Assembly (NCBI GenBank): GCA_964588795.1
Contig: CAZPQN010000007.1
Coordinates: 23,008 to 87,007, forward strand
Direction of reading: 5' to 3'
Length of the DNA stretch: 64,000 bases
Source: CAZPQN01 sp964588795
GTDB taxonomy: Bacteria; Fidelibacterota; UBA2242
In this document: positions 27,201 to 36,700 of the stretch, in pieces
How positions within the stretch are numbered: position 1 is the first letter of the stretch
Layout of the letters: every line of letters starts with the position of its first letter
Notes under the pieces: model-generated
What the model saw: the letters and a program-made list of their open reading frames with translations, nothing else
The model's database searches: none
Told to the model about the DNA's origin: nothing
Position numbers and translations under genes: made by a program

Positions 27201-28505
27201 ATGGATTATTCGTATCTCAGCCATCAGGATCAATCTGTACTGTCCGCTATCCAGGCAGAAATGGAGCGGGAGCGCTGGACGCTGGAACTGATTGCTTCGG
27301 AAAATTTTGTCAGTCCGGCGGTTTTGGAAGCGGCAGGCTGTTCCATGACTAATAAATATGCCGAAGGTTATCCCGGCAAGCGGTATTATGGTGGCTGTGG
27401 AGCCGTTGATCAGGCCGAGAACTTGGCCCGTGAGCGGGTCAAGCAACTTTTCCGGGCTGAATATGCCAATGTGCAACCGCATTCCGGTTCGCAGGCGAAC
27501 ATGGCGGTGTATTTCGCCCTGCTCAAGGTTGGGGATACGATCTTGGGCATGGATTTAGCGCACGGCGGGCATCTGACACACGGAAGTCCGGTAAATTTTT
27601 CCGGGAAGTTGTTTAATGTCATTTCCTACGGCGTCCAGCGTGCAACCGGACGCATTGATTACGATCAGTTAGCTCGCCTTGCTCAGGAACACCGTCCGCG
27701 ATTGATTATCGCCGGCGGTAGCGCTTATCCGCGTTTCATTGATTATGCCAAGTTCCGCGAGATCGCCGATCAGTGCGGGGCATTTCTGGTTGCCGATATG
27801 GCGCATCCGGCGGGATTGATCGCCACCGATTTGCATCCCGATCCGCTGCCATTTTGCCACGTCGTAACTTCCACCACTCACAAGACCCTGCGCGGCCCGC
27901 GCGGCGGGCTGATCCTGATGGGCAAGGATTGGGAAAATCCGTTTAATCAGGTTGCACCCAAAACCGGACGTTTGAAACTGATGTCGGAAATCATCGACTC
28001 GAACGTCATGCCGGGCATTCAGGGCGGACCGTTAATGCACATTATCGCCGCCAAAGCGGTGGCTTTCGGGGAAGCCCTGCAGCCATCTTTCAGGGAATAT
28101 ACGCGCCGGATTGTCCAGAATGCGCAGACGCTGGCAGAGGAATTAGTAAAAATGGATTACCAGCTGATTTCCGGCGGAACCGACAATCATCTGATGCTGA
28201 TTGATCTGACCAATAAAAATGTCACGGGCAAACAGGCGGAAAATCTGCTGGAAGAAGCGGGTATCACCACCAATAAAAATATGGTGCCCTTTGATCAGAA
28301 GAGCCCGTTTGTTACCAGCGGCATCCGGATCGGTACGGCCGCCATGACTACGCGGGGAATGCAAACTACTGAAATGCGACTGATTGCCAGTCTGATCAAT
28401 CGGGTATTGGCTGAACCGGAAAATGCTCGCCAGCGTCAGCAGGTCAAAGCGGAAGTGCGCGAGTTATGCACGCAATTCCCCCTTTATCAGGAAATAAACG
28501 TATAG
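27201..28505 (+). CDS. glyA: Serine hydroxymethyltransferase
   Basis: A 434-residue PLP enzyme converting serine and THF to glycine and methylene-THF, feeding one-carbon units to PurN/PurH in this window. Key strings are ELIASENFVSPAV, NKYAEGYPGKRYYGG, the PLP-lysine region TSTTHKTLRGPRGG and SGIRIGTAAMTTRGM. The start is ATG 27201 preceded by AGAGGA; an 18-residue longer reading overlaps rpiB and has no similarity. Complete. Confidence 0.96.
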   Translation: MDYSYLSHQDQSVLSAIQAEMERERWTLELIASENFVSPAVLEAAGCSMTNKYAEGYPGKRYYGGCGAVDQAENLARERVKQLFRAEYANVQPHSGSQANMAVYFALLKVGDTILGMDLAHGGHLTHGSPVNFSGKLFNVISYGVQRATGRIDYDQLARLAQEHRPRLIIAGGSAYPRFIDYAKFREIADQCGAFLVADMAHPAGLIATDLHPDPLPFCHVVTSTTHKTLRGPRGGLILMGKDWENPFNQVAPKTGRLKLMSEIIDSNVMPGIQGGPLMHIIAAKAVAFGEALQPSFREYTRRIVQNAQTLAEELVKMDYQLISGGTDNHLMLIDLTNKNVTGKQAENLLEEAGITTNKNMVPFDQKSPFVTSGIRIGTAAMTTRGMQTTEMRLIASLINRVLAEPENARQRQQVKAEVRELCTQFPLYQEINV

Positions 28506-28513
28506 GATGCAAT

Positions 28514-28963
28514 ATGCGATGTCCCTTTTGTAACTCCCAGGAAAACAAGGTTATCGATTCCCGCACGGCACAGAAAAACAACGCCATCCGCCGGCGCCGG
28601 GAATGTATTGACTGCGGTCACCGCTTTACTACCTACGAGTATGTGGTGGAATATCCCCTGCAAATCATAAAAAACGATGGCCGTCGCGAGGAATACGATC
28701 GCACCAAACTATTCAACAGCATCAAAATCGCCTGCAATAAGCGACCGGTGCCGCGGGAAAAGTTGGAAGCGCTCGTCATGGATATTGAGAAAAGCCTGGA
28801 AGAAGTATCCGGAGGCGAGGTCAAATCCGCGTTGATCGGGGAACTGGTCATGAAGAAACTGCAGGAGTTGGATGAAGTGGCCTACATCCGCTTCGCCTCA
28901 GTCTATAAGCAATTCAAAGACATCGGCGAATTCAAGGATCATATTGCCAGAATGACCCCCTGA
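28514..28963 (+). CDS. nrdR: Transcriptional repressor NrdR
   Basis: A 149-residue NrdR, the ATP-cone repressor of ribonucleotide reductase genes. The zinc ribbon has CPFC at 3-6 and CIDC; the ATP-cone follows with IIKNDGRREEYDRTKL and VAYIRFASVYKQF. The start is ATG 28514, giving MRCPFCNS; a 16-residue upstream extension lies in glyA and is rejected. No NrdR boxes or nrd genes are seen in the window. Confidence 0.95.
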   Translation: MRCPFCNSQENKVIDSRTAQKNNAIRRRRECIDCGHRFTTYEYVVEYPLQIIKNDGRREEYDRTKLFNSIKIACNKRPVPREKLEALVMDIEKSLEEVSGGEVKSALIGELVMKKLQELDEVAYIRFASVYKQFKDIGEFKDHIARMTP

Positions 28964-29074
28964 ACCATTGGGATATCTGGAACTTTTCAATGCACGTCGA
29001 GTATGAAAGGATGATTTTTATCACAACCGGTAAAACCATTTCAGTGTTAATTAGCACCAGGTAAAAGTAACAAG

Positions 29075-29239
29075 ATGTTGAACGAAGATCTACGGGCTAT
29101 ATTAGTGTGTCCCCAATGCAAAGGCGAATTAGTTTACGACGCAGATAACCAAAAACTGATTTGCTCGGCCTGTCGTTTAAAATACGAGATCAAGGACGAT
29201 ATCCCGATTATGCTGGTGGAAGAAGCCGAAAAATTTTAA
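29075..29239 (+). CDS. Trm112/YcaR-like small zinc-ribbon protein
   Basis: A 54-residue protein: MLNEDLRAILVCPQCKGEL, then LICSACRLKYEIKDDIPIML. The two CxxC knuckles (C12-C15 and C30-C33) and the final DDIPIMLxEEA segment are characteristic of the Trm112p/UPF0434 family, whose members bind and stabilise methyltransferases or occur near lipid A genes. ATG at 29075 follows a weak purine stretch (AAAGTAACAAG). It is 111 bp after nrdR; that gap shows nothing recognisable. Partner unknown. Confidence 0.82.
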   Translation: MLNEDLRAILVCPQCKGELVYDADNQKLICSACRLKYEIKDDIPIMLVEEAEKF

Positions 29240-29340
29240 GCCGCTATCAAGGAGAAACAACCGCCAAATTTGCTAAACAAGCGCACGGAATAGCCGATAA
29301 TTAATCTTCAATAAAAATATTCCATTGTGTATATTATCCG

Positions 29341-29372
29341 AACCGAATTCAGCGTAATTAGTTCGGTTTTTT
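29341..29372 (+). terminator. Hairpin with U-tract between the Trm112-like and PorV-like genes
   Basis: AACCGAA (29341-29347) pairs with TTCGGTT (29362-29368) and is followed by T to 29372. It can end the nrdR/Trm112 transcript or act as a leader attenuator, since the AGGAGG of the next gene follows at once (29379-29384). A TATTAT at 29332-29337 just before the hairpin could be a -10 element, which would place the hairpin inside the PorV leader. Confidence 0.6.
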
Positions 29373-29389
29373 ATTCTCAGGAGGAATGA

Positions 29390-30613
29390 ATGAAACAAGC
29401 AGTTAAGGTACTGGCCAGTATGCTGGTCTTGATCAATCTCGCCTGGCCGCAGAGTGAAGCCGGTGCCATCTGGCTGTTGATAAATCCCGGAGCGCGTCCT
29501 TGCGGAATGGGCGAGGCAGGGGTAGGCATTGCCGATGATGCTTACGCCAGCTATTGGAATCCCGCCGGAATGGGATTTCTACAGGGACGCGAAGCCGCTA
29601 TGACGCATATTAACTGGTTGCCCAACCTGGCTTCCGATATATATTACGAATTTCTCGGTTATCGTCACTACCTGAAAGACATTGGCACCCTCGGCGGGCA
29701 TATAATCCTGATGAACCTCGGTGAGCAACAGCGTACTGACGAATGGGGCAATTATTTAGGCGACTTCAATTCGTTTATGCTGGCTTCTGCCGCGTCCTAT
29801 GGCACGGCTCTGACCCGCCAGTCGGCGATCGGTGTTAGCGTGAAAATGGTGCACCAGCACCTTACCGACCAGGGCGCCGGAGCGGAGAAAGGCAAAGGCA
29901 CATCGACGAACTTTTGCTTTGACGTCGGCTATCTTAATCGTCAGTTTTTTCTAAAGAATCTCTCACTCGGTGCCACGATTGCTAATATCGGTCCGAAAAT
30001 CGCCTTTATTGACGCCGCCCAGGCCGATCCGATGCCGACCAACCTGAAACTTGGTCTGGCATACTCCCTGGAAGGTGAATACAACCGCCTGACCGTAGCC
30101 TACGATATCAACAAACTTTTGGTAACCTCATATCCTGATCGTGATATTGATGGAGATGGGGCCGTCGGCGGTTACAATGATAATGGTCACCGCTTTACGG
30201 GTGGGGATTTTAACAAAAAGGGCCAGCGGGAAACAGCATATTCGGAAGAATGGTACAAAGCCATTTTTACATCTTGGATCGATGACTGGCTACTGACTTA
30301 TGATTCTAAAGCTGACGGAATCGGCGCGGCCGACAAGGATGGCAACACCAACGATGGCTCATTCAAGCGAGAAATCGAAAAACTGACCCACAATTTTGGA
30401 GTCGAATATTGGTACTCCGACCTTTTCGCAATCCGCGTCGGTTTTATCTACGATAAAATCGGAAAAATTCTGATGAAGGATAAGTGGCCGGTGCCGACCT
30501 TTGGCGCTGGTTTGCGGTGGGCTGGGTTGGGCTTCGATTTCGGATATACAGCAGGCGAAGCGGGACATCCCCGTCAAAATACGATGCTCTTTTCATTGAA
30601 TATCAAATTCTGA
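29390..30613 (+). CDS. PorV-like outer-membrane barrel (T9SS shuttle family)
   Basis: A 407-residue barrel of the PorV/PorQ (UPF0164) family; PorV shuttles T9SS cargo to the attachment complex at the cell surface. After a signal peptide (cut about residue 21-25) comes the family motif LLINPGARPCGMGEAGVGIADDAYASYWNPAG (split here: PGARPCGMGEAGVG, DAYASYWNPAGMGF). An unusual insert at about 250-325 is Asp/Gly-rich: DRDIDGDG at 250-257 looks like a calcium-binding DxDxDG loop, and a second ADKDGNTNDG follows. The strongest ribosome-binding site in the area (AGGAGG) precedes ATG 29390. It is bounded by hairpins on both sides, so it may be its own transcription unit. Whether it acts in T9SS is inference. 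Confidence 0.8.
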   Translation: MKQAVKVLASMLVLINLAWPQSEAGAIWLLINPGARPCGMGEAGVGIADDAYASYWNPAGMGFLQGREAAMTHINWLPNLASDIYYEFLGYRHYLKDIGTLGGHIILMNLGEQQRTDEWGNYLGDFNSFMLASAASYGTALTRQSAIGVSVKMVHQHLTDQGAGAEKGKGTSTNFCFDVGYLNRQFFLKNLSLGATIANIGPKIAFIDAAQADPMPTNLKLGLAYSLEGEYNRLTVAYDINKLLVTSYPDRDIDGDGAVGGYNDNGHRFTGGDFNKKGQRETAYSEEWYKAIFTSWIDDWLLTYDSKADGIGAADKDGNTNDGSFKREIEKLTHNFGVEYWYSDLFAIRVGFIYDKIGKILMKDKWPVPTFGAGLRWAGLGFDFGYTAGEAGHPRQNTMLFSLNIKF

Positions 30614-30614
30614 G

Positions 30615-30666
30615 AACCGGGAGCAAACCACCACCATTTTCTTGACCGACTATTCTCCGGTTTTTT
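30615..30666 (+). terminator. Probable rho-independent terminator after the PorV-like gene
   Basis: AACCGGGAG (30615-30623) pairs, with one bulge, with CTCCGGTT (30655-30662), followed by six T (30661-30666). The loop is long (about 31 nt). The next start codon lies only four bases after the T-tract, so this signal sits where a ribosome-binding site would be expected. Confidence 0.5.
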
Positions 30667-30670
30667 CCTT

Positions 30671-33600
30671 ATGACAAAATCCGCCTTGATCTGTTTGGGA
30701 ATCCCGCTGTTGTTGTGGACACGAATGCCGGCGGGGCAATTGCTTAAACCTAACTATCGCCAGACGCAGTCGCGATCCGGAACCGTGGCACCGCCCGCCA
30801 CAATCAGGATTTGTGCTCTGCGGGTGGAATTTCCACCCGATGATAATGCCGCGACCACCGGGAATGGTCAATTTCTACGTACAATCAACACTCCCTGCCA
30901 GGAATTTGTGGTTGATCCGCCTCCGCATAACCGGGCTTATTTCCGTGATCATATCCGGGCGCTGGCTAATTATTATCTCCATGTATCTGCCGGTAAGACA
31001 TGCATTGATACCGCCTATTCGCAGGTGTTTCCGCTGGACGATGACTCGGCTTTCTGCGTTTCGCGACCAATGGCTTATTATCACCCTTTTTTAAAAAAAG
31101 ACTCGGTTGACTTACGCTTGGCGGAATTGTTTTCGGAAACAGTGCAGCTCGCGGATAGCGTGGTTGATTTTCGCGATTTCGATGTCGTCGTCATCTTGCA
31201 TGCCGGTGTCGGACAGGATTTTGACTTATTTCTCGATCCGACGCCCTATGACATCCCCTCTGCCTATCTGAACCGCAATGATCTGATGCATTTCAATAGT
31301 CCGGGTGATGCGCAGTATGCCGGCATTCCGGTCGAAGGCGGCAGTCATCATATCACGAGCGGTATTATTTTGCCTGAGAGCCAGAATCACCTGCTATATT
31401 CCAACTGGAAGGACGTATTTGGTGATTCTGAGAATGCCTGTGAGTACCAGATTGGATTGAATGGCACGTTCGCTTTCATGTTCGGGTTTTATTTGGGATT
31501 ACCGGGTTTGTATGATACCAGGACCGGTACGACGGGCATCGGAAAATTCGGATTAATGGATCAGGGTTCTGCGAATCTGAACGGGTTATTGCCAGCCGTT
31601 CCATCTGCGTGGGAGCGCTATTATTTAGGCTGGGAAATGCCGCAAATCGCCGCGGGTCATCAGACGGTGAGCCTGAGTTCGGTCGGGTCTGGTAGTGACA
31701 CAACGATGTGGAAAGTACCGATTACGCAGACAGAATATTTTTTAGTCGAGAATCGCAACGCGCATGTGCGTCCGGGAGTCAGTCTCGATAGCATTCAATA
31801 TCGATTGTATCAGGAAAGCGGCGAAAAAAGCTGGCCTTCGGTTTTTCCTTTAATTAGAGATAACCTGCACGCGACCATCTCCCCAACGACGGGAGTTTTG
31901 CTAACTGCGCCCCGTTATGATTATGGTTTACCGGGATCGGGTCTGCTTATCTGGCATGTTGATGAAGATATCATTAACGCAAACCTCAGCACGAACAGCG
32001 TCAATGTTGACCGTGACCGGCGGGGTGTGGATCTGGAGGAAGGGGATGGTGCCCAGGATTTAGGCTATGATGCCGGTATTTTGGCCAGCAATGTTAACCT
32101 CGGTTGGTATTTTGATCCCTGGTTCGCCGGAAACGAGGGATTTTTTCACCTCAACCCCGATTATCCTCGCGACGCCGCTCGTAGCGTCGGCTTTACCGCA
32201 ACGACTAATCCGTCAACGATGAGCAATCATGCCTTTCATACCGGTATCCGTATTGACAGTATCGGTTCTGCCCAGCAGGTGATGTCCTTTCGGATAACGC
32301 TGGACAATTCACCGGGCCAATTTCCCCTGCGGCCGTCATTCTCCCAATACCTGCCGCGCATTTTCCCGATTGACCTCGATTCGACGGACAACGCCCAGCA
32401 AATTTTTATAGCCAGCGACAGTTTTTATGTTTTTAATTATAATGGTGACCGTCTTGTCAGCGCAAATAATTGCGGACACATGGTGGCGGGAATTAGTGAT
32501 GATCTGCGTATAATTACTTACCGTATCACTCCCGATTTGCTTGATTTGGGAGCCTGGCAAATCGCACCGAATGGAGCCCTCAACCTGATTGATACCGTTT
32601 CCGCAGCTCCCCTGACCCTCCTTTCCAATATTTTAATTTCTGACGATGGGGCATTATTTGCGGCCAGAGATACGCGGGATGCAACTGAATACTTTTGTCG
32701 CTATCATCCGCAACAACATTTGGTAACCAAGAAGGCCATTCCTTTTGAGATCCGCCGGTTGGCCGGTGGTGCTGGGAATATTTTTGCAATGACAGATAGC
32801 CAGCTGGTCCGGATATGGGAGACGGACTTGACCTGGACGGCAGTGGCGTTGTTCTCCAATCCGCCTTCGGGCGACTTAGGGATCGCCTATCTCGACGATA
32901 ATGATTATTCTGACGTGGTCTGGAGTGATTCTCAGGCATTGAATGTAATCCTCAACGTTGGAACGACTAATCAAACGGAAATTTCGTTTCAGGGCAACTT
33001 TTTACCGGAAATTGCCTTTGGTGATCTGGATGATGATAATTGCGTAGAGACGATCGTTATGACATCCGATAAGGTATATGCCTTCAATGCTAATCTATTA
33101 GTCGAGAATAATTTTCCCGTACCCATACCAGCGCAGCTGACGGGGCAACAATGCGGAGCTGGCCTGTTGATAAGCGACCTGGACGGTGATGGGCAAAACG
33201 ACATATTAGTCGCGACCACAGGCGGGCTGATCGGCTTTAATAATAAGGGTAAATTGCTGGCGAATTTCCCGCTAAATTTTCCCGCACATTCAAGGAATTC
33301 AGGTATTTTAATTGATTCACCCTCAGGAACGATCTTTTGCGGAGTGTCCTTTACGTCGGGTAATGCAAACTCTGAAAATGGTACGATTCAGGCGTCGTTT
33401 GTGAGTGCCCAGCATTTGTCCGGTGATGCCTGGCGTTGTTATCTGGGTAATGCGGCGGGACAGTGCTTTTTTTCCCGGCGGTCACAGATTCATCCGGGCG
33501 ATGGACAGGCTCTGCTCGATAAGACCAGAACCTTTAACTGGCCTAATCCCACGCTGAACGATCGAACTTATCTCCGGTATTTTCCGCAAAAAAACTGTAC

Positions 33601-33796
33601 GATCAAGATCGATATTTATGACTTAGCCGGCGAACTGATTACTTCGCTTGAGGATAAATCGCCTGTCGTCGGTGACTACAATGAAAAAACGTGGCACGTC
33701 ACTAATGTCGCCAGTGGGGTGTATTTCGCGGTCGTTACAGCTTCCTCCGGCAGTACTACCGAAACCAAAATTGTTAAAATTCTGGTGATCAGGTGA
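30671..33796 (+). CDS. M6-peptidase-like T9SS cargo protein with lost zinc-binding site
   Basis: A 1041-residue secreted protein. A signal peptide spans about 1-22. The region to about 560 follows the M6 (immune inhibitor A-like) layout: the segment aligned with the family's FAHEFGHxLGLPDLYD reads FAFMFGFYLGLPGLYD, then FGLMDQGS and PSAWERYYLGW. The HExxH zinc site is thus FMFGF (269-273): both His and the Glu are gone. FG-GAP/VCBS-like repeats follow (GDLDDDNCVETIVM, SDLDGDGQNDILVAT). The last 85 residues are a type A T9SS sorting domain with YDLAGELI and ASGVYFAVV. No ribosome-binding site precedes ATG 30671. It overlaps the next gene by GTGA. Confidence 0.78.
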   Translation: MTKSALICLGIPLLLWTRMPAGQLLKPNYRQTQSRSGTVAPPATIRICALRVEFPPDDNAATTGNGQFLRTINTPCQEFVVDPPPHNRAYFRDHIRALANYYLHVSAGKTCIDTAYSQVFPLDDDSAFCVSRPMAYYHPFLKKDSVDLRLAELFSETVQLADSVVDFRDFDVVVILHAGVGQDFDLFLDPTPYDIPSAYLNRNDLMHFNSPGDAQYAGIPVEGGSHHITSGIILPESQNHLLYSNWKDVFGDSENACEYQIGLNGTFAFMFGFYLGLPGLYDTRTGTTGIGKFGLMDQGSANLNGLLPAVPSAWERYYLGWEMPQIAAGHQTVSLSSVGSGSDTTMWKVPITQTEYFLVENRNAHVRPGVSLDSIQYRLYQESGEKSWPSVFPLIRDNLHATISPTTGVLLTAPRYDYGLPGSGLLIWHVDEDIINANLSTNSVNVDRDRRGVDLEEGDGAQDLGYDAGILASNVNLGWYFDPWFAGNEGFFHLNPDYPRDAARSVGFTATTNPSTMSNHAFHTGIRIDSIGSAQQVMSFRITLDNSPGQFPLRPSFSQYLPRIFPIDLDSTDNAQQIFIASDSFYVFNYNGDRLVSANNCGHMVAGISDDLRIITYRITPDLLDLGAWQIAPNGALNLIDTVSAAPLTLLSNILISDDGALFAARDTRDATEYFCRYHPQQHLVTKKAIPFEIRRLAGGAGNIFAMTDSQLVRIWETDLTWTAVALFSNPPSGDLGIAYLDDNDYSDVVWSDSQALNVILNVGTTNQTEISFQGNFLPEIAFGDLDDDNCVETIVMTSDKVYAFNANLLVENNFPVPIPAQLTGQQCGAGLLISDLDGDGQNDILVATTGGLIGFNNKGKLLANFPLNFPAHSRNSGILIDSPSGTIFCGVSFTSGNANSENGTIQASFVSAQHLSGDAWRCYLGNAAGQCFFSRRSQIHPGDGQALLDKTRTFNWPNPTLNDRTYLRYFPQKNCTIKIDIYDLAGELITSLEDKSPVVGDYNEKTWHVTNVASGVYFAVVTASSGSTTETKIVKILVIR

Positions 33797-36700
33797 AGGC
33801 AGTGTCGGGTTACAATAACCGCAATCTGCTGATAACCATTTCCGGTTTATTGTTTTTTTTTCAGCTGGCGCTGGGACAATTTGGCGAGTATAATCATCCC
33901 GAACTGGAATGGCGAACCTTCGAGACGGCTCATTTCAAGGTACATTACCATACGGGAACAGAGTGGACTGCTCGGGAAGTCGCCCAAATCGCTGAAGCGG
34001 TTTACGGGCCGGTGACGTCATGCTATAACTATCAACCGGATAGTAAAACCGACCTGATCATCCGGGATACGGACGATATATCCAACGGAGCGGCTTATTA
34101 TTACGATAACAAAATCGAAATTTGGGCGACTCCGTTAGATTTTCCCTTTCGGGGAAACCATAGCTGGTTACGGGACGTGGTCACCCATGAATTCACCCAT
34201 ATCGTGACCCTGCAGAAGTCGATGAAATTTTCCCGCTCTGTGCCCGGATTTTATTTACAGGTACTGGATTATGAAAAAGAGAAGCGGGAAGATGTGGTAT
34301 ATGGTTACCCGCGGATGATCGTTTCTTATCCCTGGCCCGGGTTGGTGATGCCCATGTGGCTGGCTGAGGGGTTGGCGCAGTACATGTTTCCGGAAAATAC
34401 GCACGATTTTTGGGATTCGCATCGCGATATGGTTCTGCGGGACAGGGTGCTTCATCGTCGATTACTGTCATTTTCTGAGATGGCCACTTTTGGAAAAAGA
34501 GGAATTGGTAACGAAAGTATTTACAATCAAGGTTTTTCTTTTGTATATTATATAGGTAATCGGTTCGGTTACCAGGTTCTTTCAAAACTCGCGAACGAAT
34601 TAGCAAAACCTACACAGACCTCGGTGAGCCTGGCATTGTTAAAAGCCTCGGGCCTTCCGGGCGTAAGTCTGCATCAAGATTGGGGGCAGTATCTTGAGCG
34701 ACGTTATGCTGGGCTCACCGCTTTTATTTCCCAAAATACAATTACCGGACAAGTCCTATGCGATAAGGGCTCGGTTCAGTTATATCCAGCCTGGAGTGGG
34801 GATACGCTGATATACTATCTATCCAACCAGGGGCGGGACTATTATTCCCAGACCGGGTTGTTTGTTTATGATCGGCGAACCGGTCGGCAACGTCAATTAG
34901 TTCGGAGAGCCGCTTCACAACCTTCCCTTGCACCGGATGGTAGCAAAATATTTTATTCACGGCTGAGTAAACCCGATAAACACGGTTCAATTTTCTACGA
35001 TATTTATTACTATGATGTTGCGCGCAGAAAGGAAGAACAAGTAACCCACTTCGCCCGGGCATACAATCCGGCGGTTTCACCTGACGGGCAGGAGCTCGTT
35101 TATGTAACCGGCAGAGACGGTACCTCCAATTTGATGTTGTTCGATCTGAAAACAAAGACAGCGCGACCGTTGACACACTTTACCCAGGGTGAGGAAGTTT
35201 TCGGGCCACGCTGGTCACCGGACGGGCAAAAGATCGTTTTTGATTACTGTGTCGCTCACGGACGGGATATCGCCCTGCTGGATCTGGCAGACACTTCCCT
35301 GATTCAATGGGACAACAATGCCTTTGATACCCGGAATCCCTGTTTTAGTCCGGATGGACGTTGGTTGTACTACGCCTCCGATGAAACGGGCATTTTCAAT
35401 CTCTATCGGCAATCGGTCACGACCGGAGAAAAAGAGTTGATGACCAATGTGCTCGGCGGCGCCTTCATGCCGGCCACCAATGCTCAGGGAGAAATAATCT
35501 ACACTTTTTACGACGACGCCAGTTACAAAGTTAATCTGATCGAAAATCCACGGGCAATCGAACCACTCCAGGCGCGTTATACAGATTATCCAGAAGCGAT
35601 TCCCGCACGCAGTACGATAGAAACCATTGAAATGCCCCCGCCCCAGAAATACAAGGATCAATTTGCGCGCATGTTTTTTCTGCCGCGCCTTTTAATAGAT
35701 TATGGTACGGTAAAACCGGGTTTTTATTTTTATTCCTCGGAAATTCTCAACCGGTTTAATATTTTGGGCGGAGCCTCCGTGAACCGGCTCAAGGACCGTG
35801 ATCTCTTTCTGACGCTCGAGTATCATCAGTGGTACCCGACGATTTTCATGGAGTTTTACAACATCAGTCGCAATGTCCTCGATGTCGAATCCGAAATTAA
35901 TTTCGTGCCAGCCATCCTCGATTATACCTTCTATTTGACGGAAGCTAATTTTGGGATTGCTTATCCTGTGAGCGGCTTGAATCGTCTCCGTTTTGATCTG
36001 ACCCTGGCCAAATACCGCACCGTCACCGATGAAAAGATACCGCACGCAGCTTTATATCAAAACGGATTCTCCTACGACTATTATCGTGGGATGGATTTCC
36101 GCTTGCACTGGCAGATGCGGAAAATGTTGCCGGTTGTCAACGCCGAAACCAATCCGGATAACGGTTTTGAGATTAATACTTACATCGCCCGGAACTATGA
36201 CAAGTTTATTCGCGGATTCAAGATCAATGACTCCTTCAGTACCCTGCAGGTGGACTTTCGGAAAAATTATTACTGGCGCATTGAGCAGGAGGGACTGTGG
36301 GCGCATAAGTACCCGGTCATTCCGCAACTAACGGGTAATTTTAAATGGCGTTACGGCTGGATCTCCAAGCCCGATGTCGATTCCTTTTTCAATTTCTTTG
36401 CCGGAGGTTTGCCGGGTTTAATGGGTTATCCCTTTTACAGCCTGGAGGGGCGCAATCTTTTCAGTTTGCACTACACCTGGCGCTGGCCGCTGTTCCGCGA
36501 GAAAAGTATTCAAATCCTGCCGTTTAATTTGCAAAATGCCTTTGTCGGGATGTATATTGAAGCCGGGAATGCCTGGAATCAGGTGGCAGGCTATCCCGGT
36601 TTACACTGGACACAATTTCAAAAGGAACCAACGGGCGTGCTACGGAGTATTATGGGAGATTTCAAACGAGACGCAGGTGTGCAATTGCGATTAAGTGGAT

